From Oceanomicrobium pacificus (lineage in GTDB: Bacteria > Pseudomonadota > Alphaproteobacteria > Rhodobacterales > Rhodobacteraceae), in assembly GCF_009833495.1 (NCBI RefSeq), contig NZ_WUWG01000003.1:310001-374000 (forward strand): a DNA stretch of 64,000 bases, read 5' to 3'. Below the pieces are notes generated by a model. The model did no database searches and was not told the origin of the DNA. It was given only the letters and a program-made list of their open reading frames with translations. Positions 24,648-32,623 of the stretch are shown here, piece by piece. A program made the position numbers and the translations under genes. Each line of letters begins with the position of its first letter. Position 1 is the stretch's first letter.

Positions 24648-25340
24648 ATGAAAATCACCTGGCTGGGTCACTCCGGGTTCCGGATCGAGATCGGCGACCA
24701 GATTCTGCTCGTCGATCCGTGGCTTGACGGCAATCCTGCCTTCGATCCGGCGGATCGCGACAGGGCAACGGCGGGCGCGACCCATATCCTGATCAGTCAC
24801 GGGCATGGCGACCATAGCGGGTCGGCGGTGAAAATCGCGCAGGACCTGAAGATCCCGCTGGTCGGCATCTACGACCTGATCTCCTGGTGGTCGGACAGCG
24901 AGAGCGTGGAGGGCATCGGCTTCAACAAGGGCGGCACGGTCATGCTGGGCGATGTCGCGGTGACAATGGTGGCCGCGAGCCATTCCTCCTCTGTCGCGGG
25001 CGATGCAGGGCCGGTCTATGCCGGGGCCGAGGCCGGTTTCATCATCGCGGGCGAGGGACACCGGATCTATTTCTCTGGCGATACGGATGTGATGGCCGAC
25101 ATGGCGATTTTCCAGGACTTGCACAAACCCGATATCGGCATCCTGTGCGCCGGCGGGCATTTCACCATGGATATGAAGCGCGCCGCCTATGCTGCGCGGA
25201 AGTTCTTCGACTTCCGCACCGTGATCCCGTGCCACTACAAGACTTTCCCGCTGCTCGAACAATCGGCCGATGCGCTGGTGTCCGGTCTTCCCGGCGTCGA
25301 TGTGCGCACGCCCGAGGTGATGGAAGAGATGGAGTTCTGA
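24648..25340 (+). CDS. Metal-dependent hydrolase, UPF0173 (UlaG-like beta-lactamase fold)
   Basis: A 230-aa metallo-beta-lactamase-fold hydrolase. HGHGDH at 51-56 is the HxHxDH metal motif; ASHSSS, FSGDTDVM and PCHYKTFP supply the remaining ligands. The ATG at 24648 is preceded by AAGGGGAG, which excludes the longer frame from 24531. It is divergent from the ceramidase-like gene with 65 bp between starts. Substrate is unknown; UlaG homologues open lactone rings, but this branch is uncharacterised. Confidence 0.9.
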   Translation: MKITWLGHSGFRIEIGDQILLVDPWLDGNPAFDPADRDRATAGATHILISHGHGDHSGSAVKIAQDLKIPLVGIYDLISWWSDSESVEGIGFNKGGTVMLGDVAVTMVAASHSSSVAGDAGPVYAGAEAGFIIAGEGHRIYFSGDTDVMADMAIFQDLHKPDIGILCAGGHFTMDMKRAAYAARKFFDFRTVIPCHYKTFPLLEQSADALVSGLPGVDVRTPEVMEEMEF

Positions 25341-25366
25341 GGACGCGCCGGCCCGTGGCCCGCCGC

Positions 25367-25822
25367 TCAGCGCCGGCCGGCAAAGAAGCTGCGCAGCAGG
25401 TCGGCTGCGGCCGCTTCGCCGATCCCGCCATAGATTTCCGGCACATGATGGGCCTGCGGATGGCTGAAGATCCGTGGTCCCTGCTCGATGCCGCCGGACT
25501 TCGGGTCGGCCGCGCCGTAATAGACCCTGTCGATCCGCGCCGCCGCAATCGCGGCCGCGCAGAAGGGGCAAGGCTCCAGCGTGACAAAAAGGTCGGTGCC
25601 ACCCAGCCGTTCGCTGCCGCGCTCTGCGCAAGCCCTGCGGATGACCAGCGTTTCGGCATGCGCCGTCGGGTCATGCAACTCGCGGGTGCGGTTGCCATCC
25701 TGCGCCAGCACCTCACCGCTTGTCCTGTCGACGAGCACTGCTCCCACGGGCACCTCACCGCGCGCGGCGGCGGCGCGGGCTTCTTCCAGCGCCATGTCCA
25801 TATATCTGTTGCGCGTCACCAT
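25367..25822 (-). CDS. tadA: tRNA adenosine(34) deaminase
   Basis: A 151-aa zinc deaminase that converts A34 to inosine in tRNA-Arg(ACG), needed to decode CGN codons. Zinc ligands His55, Cys85 and Cys88 and the catalytic Glu57 are visible in HAE and LEPCPFCAAA. DPTAHAETLVIRRAC and GSERLGGTDLFVTLEPC match the TadA core. The gene is convergent with the UPF0173 gene and divergent from rluB, with 80 bp between the starts. Met8 is a possible alternative start. Essential in most bacteria. Confidence 0.95.
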   Translation of the reverse strand: MVTRNRYMDMALEEARAAAARGEVPVGAVLVDRTSGEVLAQDGNRTRELHDPTAHAETLVIRRACAERGSERLGGTDLFVTLEPCPFCAAAIAAARIDRVYYGAADPKSGGIEQGPRIFSHPQAHHVPEIYGGIGEAAAADLLRSFFAGRR

Positions 25823-25902
25823 GACCCCTTATCGGGGCCGTCCGGCCCGCGATCAAGCGGCTTTCCCTTGGAACCCGCGGCGGGCGGGTGTAGGGGTCGG
25901 GC

Positions 25903-26802
25903 ATGAGCGACACAGAAAAAACAGGCGACCGGATCGCCAAGGTCCTGTCCCGCGCGGGCGTGGCATCGCGCCGCGATGCGGAGCGGATGATCGAAGCGGG
26001 CCGCGTGGCCGTCAATGGCAAGCGGCTGACCTCGCCCGCGCTGAACGTGACCGATGCGGATACGATCACCGTCGATGGCAAGCCCATCGCGGCGCGCGAG
26101 CCGGTGCGGCTCTGGCGGTATCACAAGCCTGCGGGCCTCGTGACCTCGGCGCGGGACGAAAAGGGGCGGGAGACGATCTTCGACAAGCTGCCTGCCGACA
26201 TGCCGCGGGTGATGAGTGTCGGGCGGCTCGACCTCAATTCCGAAGGGTTGCTGCTCCTGACCAATGACGGGGCGCTGAAGCGGCGGCTGGAACTGCCCTC
26301 GACCGGCTGGGTGCGCAAATATCGCGTCCGTGCCAAGGGCCAGCCCAGCGAAGAGACGTTCGCGCCGCTGCGCCAGGGCATCGTTGTCGACGGCGAGCGG
26401 TTCCAGCCGATGGCCGTGGAGATCGACCGCCAGCAGGGCGCCAATGTCTGGCTGACGATCGGCCTGCGCGAGGGGCGCAACCGCGAGATCCGGCGTGCGC
26501 TGGGCGCAGTCGGGCTCGACGTGAACCGGCTCTTGCGCGTCTCCTACGGGCCGTTCCAGCTGGGCGATCTGGCTCGCGGCGGGGTGGAGGAGATCCGCCC
26601 CAAGGTCCTGCGCGACCAGCTTGGCATCCGGCGCGAGCCCGAGGCGACGCCGGCCGCGCGTCCGCCCAAGCCGACCGGACCGAAAAGCCGCAGCCGCACC
26701 CTGTCCCGCGGTGCCGTGCCGCAAAAGAGCGGCGACCGGCCGGTCCGGGGCCCGTCCCGTCCGGCGGGCGGGAAGGGACGCAAGCCCACTCCGAAACGCT
26801 GA
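25903..26802 (+). CDS. rluB: 23S rRNA pseudouridine synthase B
   Basis: A 299-aa RsuA/RluB-type pseudouridine synthase that modifies 23S rRNA near position 2605. The S4 RNA-binding domain covers about 10-55 (RIAKVLSRAGVASRRDAERM). The catalytic Asp110 is in SVGRLDLNSEGLLLLTNDG, and EGRNREIRRAL is the conserved C-terminal motif. A basic, disordered tail from about 245 (many Arg, Lys and Pro) is typical of alphaproteobacterial members. The stop lies one base before the ampD start. Confidence 0.94.
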   Translation: MSDTEKTGDRIAKVLSRAGVASRRDAERMIEAGRVAVNGKRLTSPALNVTDADTITVDGKPIAAREPVRLWRYHKPAGLVTSARDEKGRETIFDKLPADMPRVMSVGRLDLNSEGLLLLTNDGALKRRLELPSTGWVRKYRVRAKGQPSEETFAPLRQGIVVDGERFQPMAVEIDRQQGANVWLTIGLREGRNREIRRALGAVGLDVNRLLRVSYGPFQLGDLARGGVEEIRPKVLRDQLGIRREPEATPAARPPKPTGPKSRSRTLSRGAVPQKSGDRPVRGPSRPAGGKGRKPTPKR

Positions 26803-26803
26803 C

Positions 26804-27550
26804 ATGCCGGCCGGGCCGCCGCTCATCGACCATGCTTCGCCCAATTTCGGCGACCGGCGCGGCGGCGTGCGGCCACACCTTATCGTGCTGCATCACACGG
26901 CGATGGACACATGCGCGGCCGCGCGCGACAGGCTGTGCGATCCGGAGGCAGAAGTGTCCGCCCATTATCTGATCGACGCGGACGGGACGATCCTGCGCCT
27001 TGTTGCGGAGGAGAAGCGCGCCTGGCATGCCGGCGCCGGCCAATGGGGCGGCTGCACGGATGTCAATTCCGTGTCCATCGGGATCGAACTGGACAATCAA
27101 GCGGGACTTGCGGGCTTCCCCCCGTTTCCTGCCGCCCAAATGCGGGCGCTTGTCGCCCTGCTGCCGGGGATCATGGCGCGCTGGCAGATCGGGCCTGCCG
27201 CCGTGATCGCCCATTCCGACATGGCGCCCGGGCGCAAGGCCGATCCGGGGCCGAAATTCGACTGGCGCGCGCTGGCGCATCTCGGCCTGTCCATCTGGCC
27301 GGACGGGCAGGGGGCGGCGGATGAAACGCCGATCGATGCCGGCGGGGGCATCGAACTCTCCAACGCATTGCGGCGCTTTGGCTATCCAGTTGGCGGTGGT
27401 CAAATGACGGCGGATGACCCCGTCCTGCAGGCTTTCCGATTGCGATTCGCGCCCGGGCGCACCGGCCCGCCCTGCCGCGCCGATCTGAAGGCGGCCGACG
27501 CGCTCGCCCGGGCCCATCCTGCAATTGACCCGGGCGCGCGGAGCGTCTAA
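26804..27550 (+). CDS. ampD: N-acetyl-anhydromuramyl-L-alanine amidase AmpD
   Basis: A 248-aa amidase_2 enzyme for recycling of peptidoglycan fragments, cleaving anhydroMurNAc from its peptide in the cytoplasm. No signal peptide is present, which fits AmpD and not AmiD. Zinc ligands are His30 (VLHHTAM), His137 (AHSDMAPG) and Asp147 (RKADPGP), with Lys145 as supporting catalytic residue. A C-terminal peptidoglycan-binding-like region follows (about 180-235). The ATG at 26804 begins one base after the rluB stop. The promoter of rnpB overlaps the last codons of this gene. Confidence 0.92.
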   Translation: MPAGPPLIDHASPNFGDRRGGVRPHLIVLHHTAMDTCAAARDRLCDPEAEVSAHYLIDADGTILRLVAEEKRAWHAGAGQWGGCTDVNSVSIGIELDNQAGLAGFPPFPAAQMRALVALLPGIMARWQIGPAAVIAHSDMAPGRKADPGPKFDWRALAHLGLSIWPDGQGAADETPIDAGGGIELSNALRRFGYPVGGGQMTADDPVLQAFRLRFAPGRTGPPCRADLKAADALARAHPAIDPGARSV

Positions 27551-27553
27551 CGC
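27525..27553 (+). promoter_or_regulatory. Predicted rnpB promoter inside the 3' end of ampD
   Basis: -35 TTGACC (27525-27530), 17-nt spacer, -10 TAACGC (27548-27553). The expected start point, 7-8 nt downstream, coincides with the first base of the P1 helix of RNase P RNA at 27561. The -35 is strong, the -10 weak. Overlap with the ampD stop codon is unusual but harmless. Confidence 0.55.
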
Positions 27554-27560
27554 TGCGCGC

Positions 27561-27934
27561 TGTGCGGATGGCCGGACGATCGCACCCCTCGGGGTGAGGA
27601 AAGTCCGGACTCCGGGAAGGCATGGCGCCGGGTAACGCCCGGCCGGGGCAACCCGAGGGACAGCGCCACAGAAAACAGACCGCCGCCGGTGCGCCGGAGG
27701 CAAGGGTGAAACGGTGGGGTAAGAGCCCACCGCGGGACTGGCAACAGGACCGGCACGGCAAGCCCCGCCAGGAGCAATGCCAAATAGGGACCGCGCGGGC
27801 CTTCGGGCCCAGGCCGCTTCCAGCCAGCGGTCCGGGTTGGCAGCAAGAGCGCATCGGCAACGGTGCGCCCAGATGAATGATCGTCGGCGGACATATGTCC
27901 GGCCACAGAATCCGGCTTACAGGCCATCCGCACA
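27561..27934 (+). ncRNA. rnpB: RNase P RNA, bacterial class A
   Basis: The catalytic RNA of RNase P, about 374 nt, which removes 5' leaders from tRNA precursors. The closing helix P1 is visible as TGTGCGGATGGCC (27561-27573) pairing with GGCCATCCGCACA (27922-27934). The universally conserved GAGGAAAGTCCGGACTCC begins at 27596, CACAGAAAACAGACCGCC is in the J domain, GGGTAAGAGCCCACCGC is at about 27717, and the 3' ACAGAATCCGGCTTACAGGCC matches CRV/P4. Exact ends may differ by a few nucleotides. Confidence 0.95.
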
Positions 27935-27981
27935 CTCACACCGATCCGCGCCCGTCCGCGCGAATTTTTCCAAAAAATCCG

Positions 27982-28010
27982 TTGCATGCGCCGCAGGGGC
28001 TGAATAGGCT
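27982..28010 (+). promoter_or_regulatory. Predicted promoter upstream of the 74-aa gene
   Basis: -35 TTGCAT (27982-27987), spacer 17 nt, -10 TAGGCT (28005-28010), a typical alphaproteobacterial arrangement, followed by about 88 nt of leader before the ATG at 28106. Confidence 0.45.
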
Positions 28011-28105
28011 CGATCCATAGGCCGATGTGCGGCCGGGTTTGCGTATCAATTCGAGTGGCGTGCTTTTCACTCCGGGGGCTTGGAAACTGTCTTTGGAGAG
28101 GACGC

Positions 28106-28330
28106 ATGGTCTATTTGAAATTGAAAGTTGCCCATATCGTGGCTCCCGCCGAGAGCGCGCGTGACGCGCAGACAGGTCCGGCCACGGCTATTTTCGTCGA
28201 TGATGAACAGCTTGCTATCCACCGCCTGCGCCCGCGCCGTCGGATGGAGCTGGATTTCGGCTTCCGGTCCGACCGGCTGAACCGCCTGCTCGGGCGGGGC
28301 GTCAAGGGCGGCGAACTGGCCGCGCTCTGA
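28106..28330 (+). CDS. 74-aa hypothetical protein between rnpB and mraZ
   Basis: A small protein starting MVYLKLKVAHIV after a good GGAGAGG ribosome site. It is soluble, basic (RLRPRRRMEL, SDRLNRLLGRG), with predicted beta strands first and a helix last. It has a promoter candidate upstream and an intrinsic terminator 59 bp after its stop, so it looks like a real single-gene unit. I do not recognise any family. It could be restricted to Rhodobacterales. The longer frame from 28025 is unlikely. Confidence 0.7.
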   Translation: MVYLKLKVAHIVAPAESARDAQTGPATAIFVDDEQLAIHRLRPRRRMELDFGFRSDRLNRLLGRGVKGGELAAL

Positions 28331-28388
28331 GCCGCACCTTCCTGTCCGGGCCTCCGGTCTGACAGCGACAGGGATCGATCAAGTCTGA

Positions 28389-28414
28389 AAACGTCGGCTT
28401 CGGCCGGCGTTTTT
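28389..28414 (+). terminator. Intrinsic terminator after the 74-aa gene
   Basis: Stem 28390-28398 with 28403-28411 (one G-T wobble), TTCG loop at 28399-28402, then a T-run to 28414. It cleanly separates this unit from the dcw cluster, so mraZ transcription must begin downstream of it. Confidence 0.85.
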
Positions 28415-28459
28415 CTGTTTCGGCCGCGAGAATCCCCGGCGCAGGCCGCGAAAAAAGTT

Positions 28460-28514
28460 TGGGCCAAAGGTGGGAAATCATGGGACAAGGCCCGGATTTG
28501 GGGCGTTCATGGGA
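28460..28514 (+). promoter_or_regulatory. MraZ-box-like direct repeats, forward set
   Basis: TGGGN pentamers at 28460, 28471, 28481, 28499 and 28510 (C, A, A, G and A in the last position), spaced 11, 10, 18 and 11 bp, so on one helix face. The middle pair reads GTGGGAAATC then ATGGGACAAG. MraZ of Escherichia coli binds TGGGN repeats separated by 5 nt, so these are the likely autoregulatory sites for the dcw cluster. Confidence 0.65.
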
Positions 28515-28655
28515 TTTTTCCCCACTTTTTTTCATTTGAACAGCGCGACCATCTTGTGTGCGGTTGAAAATCGGACACCACATCTGGTGTATTGAGGCGC
28601 ACGCATCCACGATCTAGAAGAAAATCAGCGGTTTCAGGGTGTTTTGGGCGTCAGA

Positions 28656-28680
28656 TTCCATTGATTTCCATAAATTCCCA
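28656..28680 (-). promoter_or_regulatory. MraZ-box-like direct repeats, reverse set
   Basis: On the minus strand TGGGA (28680-28676), TGGAA (28670-28666) and TGGAA (28660-28656) recur at exact 10-bp intervals, in units like ATGGGAATTT and ATGGAAATCA. The units resemble the forward set 150 bp upstream, but in opposite orientation. A ring-shaped MraZ oligomer contacting both sets would loop the DNA between them. Confidence 0.55.
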
Positions 28681-28927
28681 TGCTACACCATTTGCACAGG
28701 GTGGATCGCGGAATACATCCCCACAAGGTCGCAAAGACCAGCCACAACAAAACCAGAGCAGGTTTCATACAGGCACCGCATCCACCCTCAACAGATCCGA
28801 CGCGACGGCGTTCGCAGACAAGGCCGGGCAGTCGGACAAGCCCTACGATGGGACAGGCGGCGGGACGTGAATTGAGCAGCACGGTCCCGCCGTTTCCATT
28901 TCAGGGCGATGGCAGGAGAGCGGAAAC

Positions 28928-29431
28928 GTGGCACGGCGTTTCAGAGGCGAATCGGTCCACAAGGTGGACAGCAAGGGGCGGGTGTCTATTCCCGCGCCTT
29001 TTCGCCGTGTTCTCGAGGAAGGTGATCCCGACTGGAAGCCGGGCGAGAATGCCAACCTGGTGATCGTCTACGGGCGCCGCGGCCGCAACTGCCTAGAAGG
29101 CTACTCCATGAACAGCATGAGCGAAGTGGACGACATGGTCTCCGACCTGCCGCGCTATTCGCGCGAGCGCGAGATCCTCGAGCGGATGCTCAACACCCAG
29201 TCCGTTTACGCACAAGTCGATGAAAACGGCCGCATCGTGCTGCCCGCGAAGCTGCGCGAGCGGATCGGCGTCTCCAAGGAGGCCACGTTTGCGGGTATGG
29301 GCGACAAGTTCCAGATCTGGGAGCCGGAGGCCTATGCCGAGGATATGAACCGGATCGACGACTGGCTTTCCGATCAGGGCGAGGAGGATGATCCTTTCGC
29401 ACTGCTCGACCGGCGGCGGGCGGAGGGGTAG
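28928..29431 (+). CDS. mraZ: Transcriptional regulator / nucleoid protein MraZ
   Basis: A 167-aa MraZ, first gene of the dcw cluster and its autorepressor. Two AbrB-like half-domains each carry the DxxxR-GRxxxP motif: [15 protein letters not shown] (about 15-29) and [16 protein letters not shown] (about 99-114). The start is GTG at 28928 after AGGAGAG. The protein assembles into rings that bind TGGGN repeats; candidate sites lie 410-470 bp and about 250 bp upstream. The rsmH start follows two bases after the TAG. Confidence 0.95.
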   Translation: MARRFRGESVHKVDSKGRVSIPAPFRRVLEEGDPDWKPGENANLVIVYGRRGRNCLEGYSMNSMSEVDDMVSDLPRYSREREILERMLNTQSVYAQVDENGRIVLPAKLRERIGVSKEATFAGMGDKFQIWEPEAYAEDMNRIDDWLSDQGEEDDPFALLDRRRAEG

Positions 29432-29433
29432 GC

Positions 29434-30450
29434 ATGTGTGCCGCGCCCCACGCCCCTGACAGCCCCCATATTCCCGTATTGCTCGACCCGTTGCTGGACG
29501 CCGTGGCGCCGGTCGAAGGCACCTGGCTTGACGGCACATTCGGGGCCGGCGGCTACAGCCGCGGCCTGATCGCGGCGGGTGCCGCCCGTGTCATCGGTGT
29601 GGATCGCGACCCTGACGTGCTCGACCGCGCGGCCGCGTGGATCGAGGAATATGCCGGTCGGATCGCACTCGTGCCGGGCCGGTTCGGGGATCTCGACCGG
29701 ATTGCGGAGGAGGGCGGTGCCGCACCGCTTGACGGGATCGTTCTCGATATCGGTGTCTCCTCCATGCAGATCGATGAAGGCGACCGCGGCTTTTCCTTTG
29801 CCAAGCCCGGCCCGCTTGACATGCGCATGGAGCAGTCCGGACCCTCGGCAGCCGATCTTGTTGCGGAAGCGCCGGCCGATCTGCTTGCCGATATCCTGTT
29901 TCAATATGGCGAGGAGCGGGCGTCGCGCCGGATCGCGCGGGCCATCGTCGCCGCGCGTGCAGAGGCGCCGATCACCACCACGGAACGGCTCGCTTCGGTC
30001 ATCGCGAGCGTCATGCCGCGCCCGCGCCCCGGACAGATCCACCCTGCCACGCGTAGCTTTCAGGCGCTGCGGATCGCGGTGAATGACGAATTGGGCGAAC
30101 TGGTGCGCGGGCTGGCAGCGGCCGAACGCGTCTTGCGCCCCGGCGGGCTGCTCGCCGTGGTGACGTTCCATTCGCTCGAAGACCGGATCGTGAAACGCTT
30201 CATTCAGGCCGCGAGCGGCAACCGCCCAAACGCCAACCGCTACGCGCCGCCCACCGAAGGGGAGGCCGCGCGGTTCGAACGCGTCACCCGCAAGGCGGTC
30301 GAGGCCGACAAGGATGAATGTGCCCGCAACCCGCGCGCCCGGTCCGCGCGCCTGCGGGTCGCCCGCCGCACGGATGCGCCGGCGCAAGCCCCTGACGCGG
30401 CCGAGCTTGGCTTGCCGCAACTCGATCTCAGCAAGGGAGGATTGGCATGA
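29434..30450 (+). CDS. rsmH: 16S rRNA (cytosine1402-N4)-methyltransferase
   Basis: A 338-aa SAM-dependent methyltransferase, making m4Cm1402 of 16S rRNA in the decoding centre. It opens with [13 protein letters not shown] and the SAM loop [11 protein letters not shown] is at 34-44. [21 protein letters not shown] and [13 protein letters not shown] are hallmarks. The C-terminal [14 protein letters not shown] is typical. It overlaps ftsL by 4 nt (ATGA), and its ribosome site lies in the end of mraZ. Confidence 0.97.
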   Translation: MCAAPHAPDSPHIPVLLDPLLDAVAPVEGTWLDGTFGAGGYSRGLIAAGAARVIGVDRDPDVLDRAAAWIEEYAGRIALVPGRFGDLDRIAEEGGAAPLDGIVLDIGVSSMQIDEGDRGFSFAKPGPLDMRMEQSGPSAADLVAEAPADLLADILFQYGEERASRRIARAIVAARAEAPITTTERLASVIASVMPRPRPGQIHPATRSFQALRIAVNDELGELVRGLAAAERVLRPGGLLAVVTFHSLEDRIVKRFIQAASGNRPNANRYAPPTEGEAARFERVTRKAVEADKDECARNPRARSARLRVARRTDAPAQAPDAAELGLPQLDLSKGGLA

Positions 30451-30818
30451 AAACCATTCTCTATCTGTCCTGCGTGACCCTTGTCATCGGGGTTGCGACC
30501 TTCGCCTATCAAGTCAATTACGACACGCAGGAGGCTCTGCGCCGCGTCGAGGCGCTGACCGACGAGATTGCTCGCGAGCGCGCGGCCATTTCCGTGCTGG
30601 AGGCCGAGTGGGCCTATCTCAACCGGCCCGACCGGCTGCTGGCGCTGGCCGAGGAGCATTTCGAGACGCTGAAGCTCATGCCGCTGCACCCCGACCATTT
30701 CGCGGAGCCGGCATCTGTCGTCTATCCGCCGCAAAAATTCCAGTCGGTTGACGAGGCGTTGGCTGCGCTCATTGCCGAAGGCGCGGTGTTGCCGACCGAT
30801 CCGGAGACCGACCTGTGA
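30447..30818 (+). CDS. ftsL: Cell division protein FtsL
   Basis: A 123-aa bitopic membrane protein. The membrane helix is at about 3-22 with almost no cytoplasmic tail, which is usual in this family. The periplasmic part (about 25-75) forms a leucine-zipper-like coiled coil that in other bacteria pairs with FtsB and activates Fts[27 protein letters not shown] is the conserved stretch. It overlaps rsmH and ftsI by 4 nt. Identification rests partly on position, since FtsL diverges quickly. Confidence 0.9.
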   Translation: MKTILYLSCVTLVIGVATFAYQVNYDTQEALRRVEALTDEIARERAAISVLEAEWAYLNRPDRLLALAEEHFETLKLMPLHPDHFAEPASVVYPPQKFQSVDEALAALIAEGAVLPTDPETDL

Positions 30819-32605
30819 TCCGCCGCCCGCTTCGCCCGCTCGCCCGCGTTATCGATGCCCGCAAGAAGGGGCAGGACCCGCGTCTGGTCGAGGCCGAGGA
30901 ACGCGCCGCACGCCTGCGCGCGATCCGCGCCGCCGAACGCCAGAGGGCGGAAACGCGGCTCTTGCTGCTCGCGGCCCTGTTTCTGCTCGGCTTCGGCACG
31001 ATCGGGGTGAAGATGGGTGCGCTGTCCTCCACCGTTGCCGAGGAGCCGAAGGCCGGCGCACCCGGCTCGATCATCGCTGCCCAGCGGGCGACCATCACAG
31101 ACCGCAAGGGCCGGGTGATGGCGACCAATCTGGAAACCGCCTCTCTCTATGCACAACCGCAGCATATGGCTGACAAGCGTGCCGCCGCCGACGGGCTCGC
31201 GGAAATCTTTCCCGACCTTGATGCGGAGCAACTCTACAAGCGCTTCACATCGAAGCGCAAGTTCTTGTGGATCAAGCGAAAACTGTCGCCGGAGCAACAG
31301 CAGGCCGTGCATGATTTGGGTGAGCCGGGCCTGCAGTTCGGGCCGCGCGAATTGCGGCTCTATCCGAACGGCACGCTGGCGGCGCACATTCTTGGCGGGT
31401 CGAGTTTCGGGCGCGAAGGTGTCCATGCGGCCGAGATCATCGGTGTGGCGGGTGTCGAGCGCGAGTTCGACGAGCGGCTGCGCGACCCGGCGCAAAGCGG
31501 CGAGCCGCTGTCGCTCTCCATCGACCTGACGGTGCAGGCCGCGATCGAACGCGTACTGCGCGGCGGCATGTCGGTGATGAATGCCAAAGGGGCGTCTGCG
31601 GTCCTGATGAAAGCGCGCACGGGCGAGATCCTGTCCATGGTCTCGCTGCCCGATTTCGACCCGAACCACCGGCCCGCGCCCGCGACATCCGGCGACCCGT
31701 CGCTGTCGCCGCTTTTCAACCGCGCAGCGCAGGGGCGCTATGAACTCGGGTCCACCTTCAAGGTTTTCACCGCCGCCCTGTCGATGGAAATGGGACTTGC
31801 GAGCCCCGACACGCTGATCGAGACCGCCGGTCCCCTGCGTTGGGGCAAGTTCAAGATCCGGGACTTCCACAATTACGGACCGCGTTTGAGCCTGACCGAC
31901 GTGATCGTAAAAAGCTCCAACATCGGCACGGCGCGGCTGGCCATTGCCGCCGGCACGCCCGCGCAGAAGGACATTCTCAACAAGCTCGGCTTTTTCGAGC
32001 CGGTGCCGGTCCAACTGCCCGAAGCGGGGCGCAGCAAGCCCCTGATGCCGGCCAAATGGTCCGACCTGTCGACCATGACGATTTCCTACGGTCACGGGAT
32101 CGCGGCGACACCCCTGCATCTGGCCGCGGCCTATGCCACCATCACCAATGGTGGCCTGAAGGTGACGCCGACGCTGTTGAAGGATCCCGATCTGCCAACC
32201 GAGGCCGACCGGGTCATCTCGCCGGCCACGTCGATGCATGTGCGGCGCATGTTGCGCGCGGTGGTCACTCGCGGGACCGCCTCGCTCGGCGATGTCGAGG
32301 GCTACGAGGTGGGCGGCAAGACCGGCACGGCAGACAAGCCGAAGCCGACGGGCGGCTACTATGATGACAAGGTGATCGCCACCTTCGCCTCGATCTTTCC
32401 GGCTTCAAATCCCGAATATGTCTTGGTAGTGACACTCGACGAACCGGTCGAGATGACCGGGAGCGAGCCGCGGCGGACCGCCGGCTGGACCGCGGTGCCG
32501 GTGGCGGCTGAAATCATCCGCCGGGTGGCGCCGCTGATGGGGATGCGTCCCCGTCCGAAGCGGGAAGAAATGGACGATCCGACGGTGACGCTCGCGCGGA
32601 ACTGA
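30815..32605 (+). CDS. ftsI: Peptidoglycan D,D-transpeptidase FtsI (PBP3)
   Basis: A 596-aa class B penicillin-binding protein that cross-links septal peptidoglycan. The membrane anchor is at about 48-68. The pedestal domain follows, and the transpeptidase motifs are Ser313-x-x-Lys316 (GSTFK), SSN at 367-369, and KTGTADK near 493. A cytoplasmic N-terminus of about 45 residues, rich in Arg and Glu, precedes the anchor. The start is GTG in a GTGA overlap with ftsL. It works with FtsW, encoded downstream, at the division site. Confidence 0.97.
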   Translation: MIRRPLRPLARVIDARKKGQDPRLVEAEERAARLRAIRAAERQRAETRLLLLAALFLLGFGTIGVKMGALSSTVAEEPKAGAPGSIIAAQRATITDRKGRVMATNLETASLYAQPQHMADKRAAADGLAEIFPDLDAEQLYKRFTSKRKFLWIKRKLSPEQQQAVHDLGEPGLQFGPRELRLYPNGTLAAHILGGSSFGREGVHAAEIIGVAGVEREFDERLRDPAQSGEPLSLSIDLTVQAAIERVLRGGMSVMNAKGASAVLMKARTGEILSMVSLPDFDPNHRPAPATSGDPSLSPLFNRAAQGRYELGSTFKVFTAALSMEMGLASPDTLIETAGPLRWGKFKIRDFHNYGPRLSLTDVIVKSSNIGTARLAIAAGTPAQKDILNKLGFFEPVPVQLPEAGRSKPLMPAKWSDLSTMTISYGHGIAATPLHLAAAYATITNGGLKVTPTLLKDPDLPTEADRVISPATSMHVRRMLRAVVTRGTASLGDVEGYEVGGKTGTADKPKPTGGYYDDKVIATFASIFPASNPEYVLVVTLDEPVEMTGSEPRRTAGWTAVPVAAEIIRRVAPLMGMRPRPKREEMDDPTVTLARN

Positions 32606-32623
32606 CCACAGGAGACAGGGCGC

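Larger units (their letters stand above)
28331..28927. other. 597-bp non-coding region ahead of the dcw cluster
   Basis: No supportable gene. After the terminator at 28389-28414, it contains two sets of TGGGN-type repeats (28460-28514 forward, 28656-28680 reverse), a 16-bp inverted repeat ACACCA-CATC-TGGTGT at 28575-28590 and A/T-rich segments around 28515-28535 and 28655-28690. Candidate promoters are TTGAAA-18-TGTATT (28564-28593), overlapping the inverted repeat, and TTGCAC-16-TACATC (28692-28719); both are weak. The mraZ leader would then be over 200 nt long. The region 28720-28910 shows nothing that I recognise. Confidence 0.55.

Noticed and set aside
27547-28107. 186-codon minus-strand frame over rnpB
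   Set aside because: The region is RNase P RNA with conserved helices; the frame is accidental.
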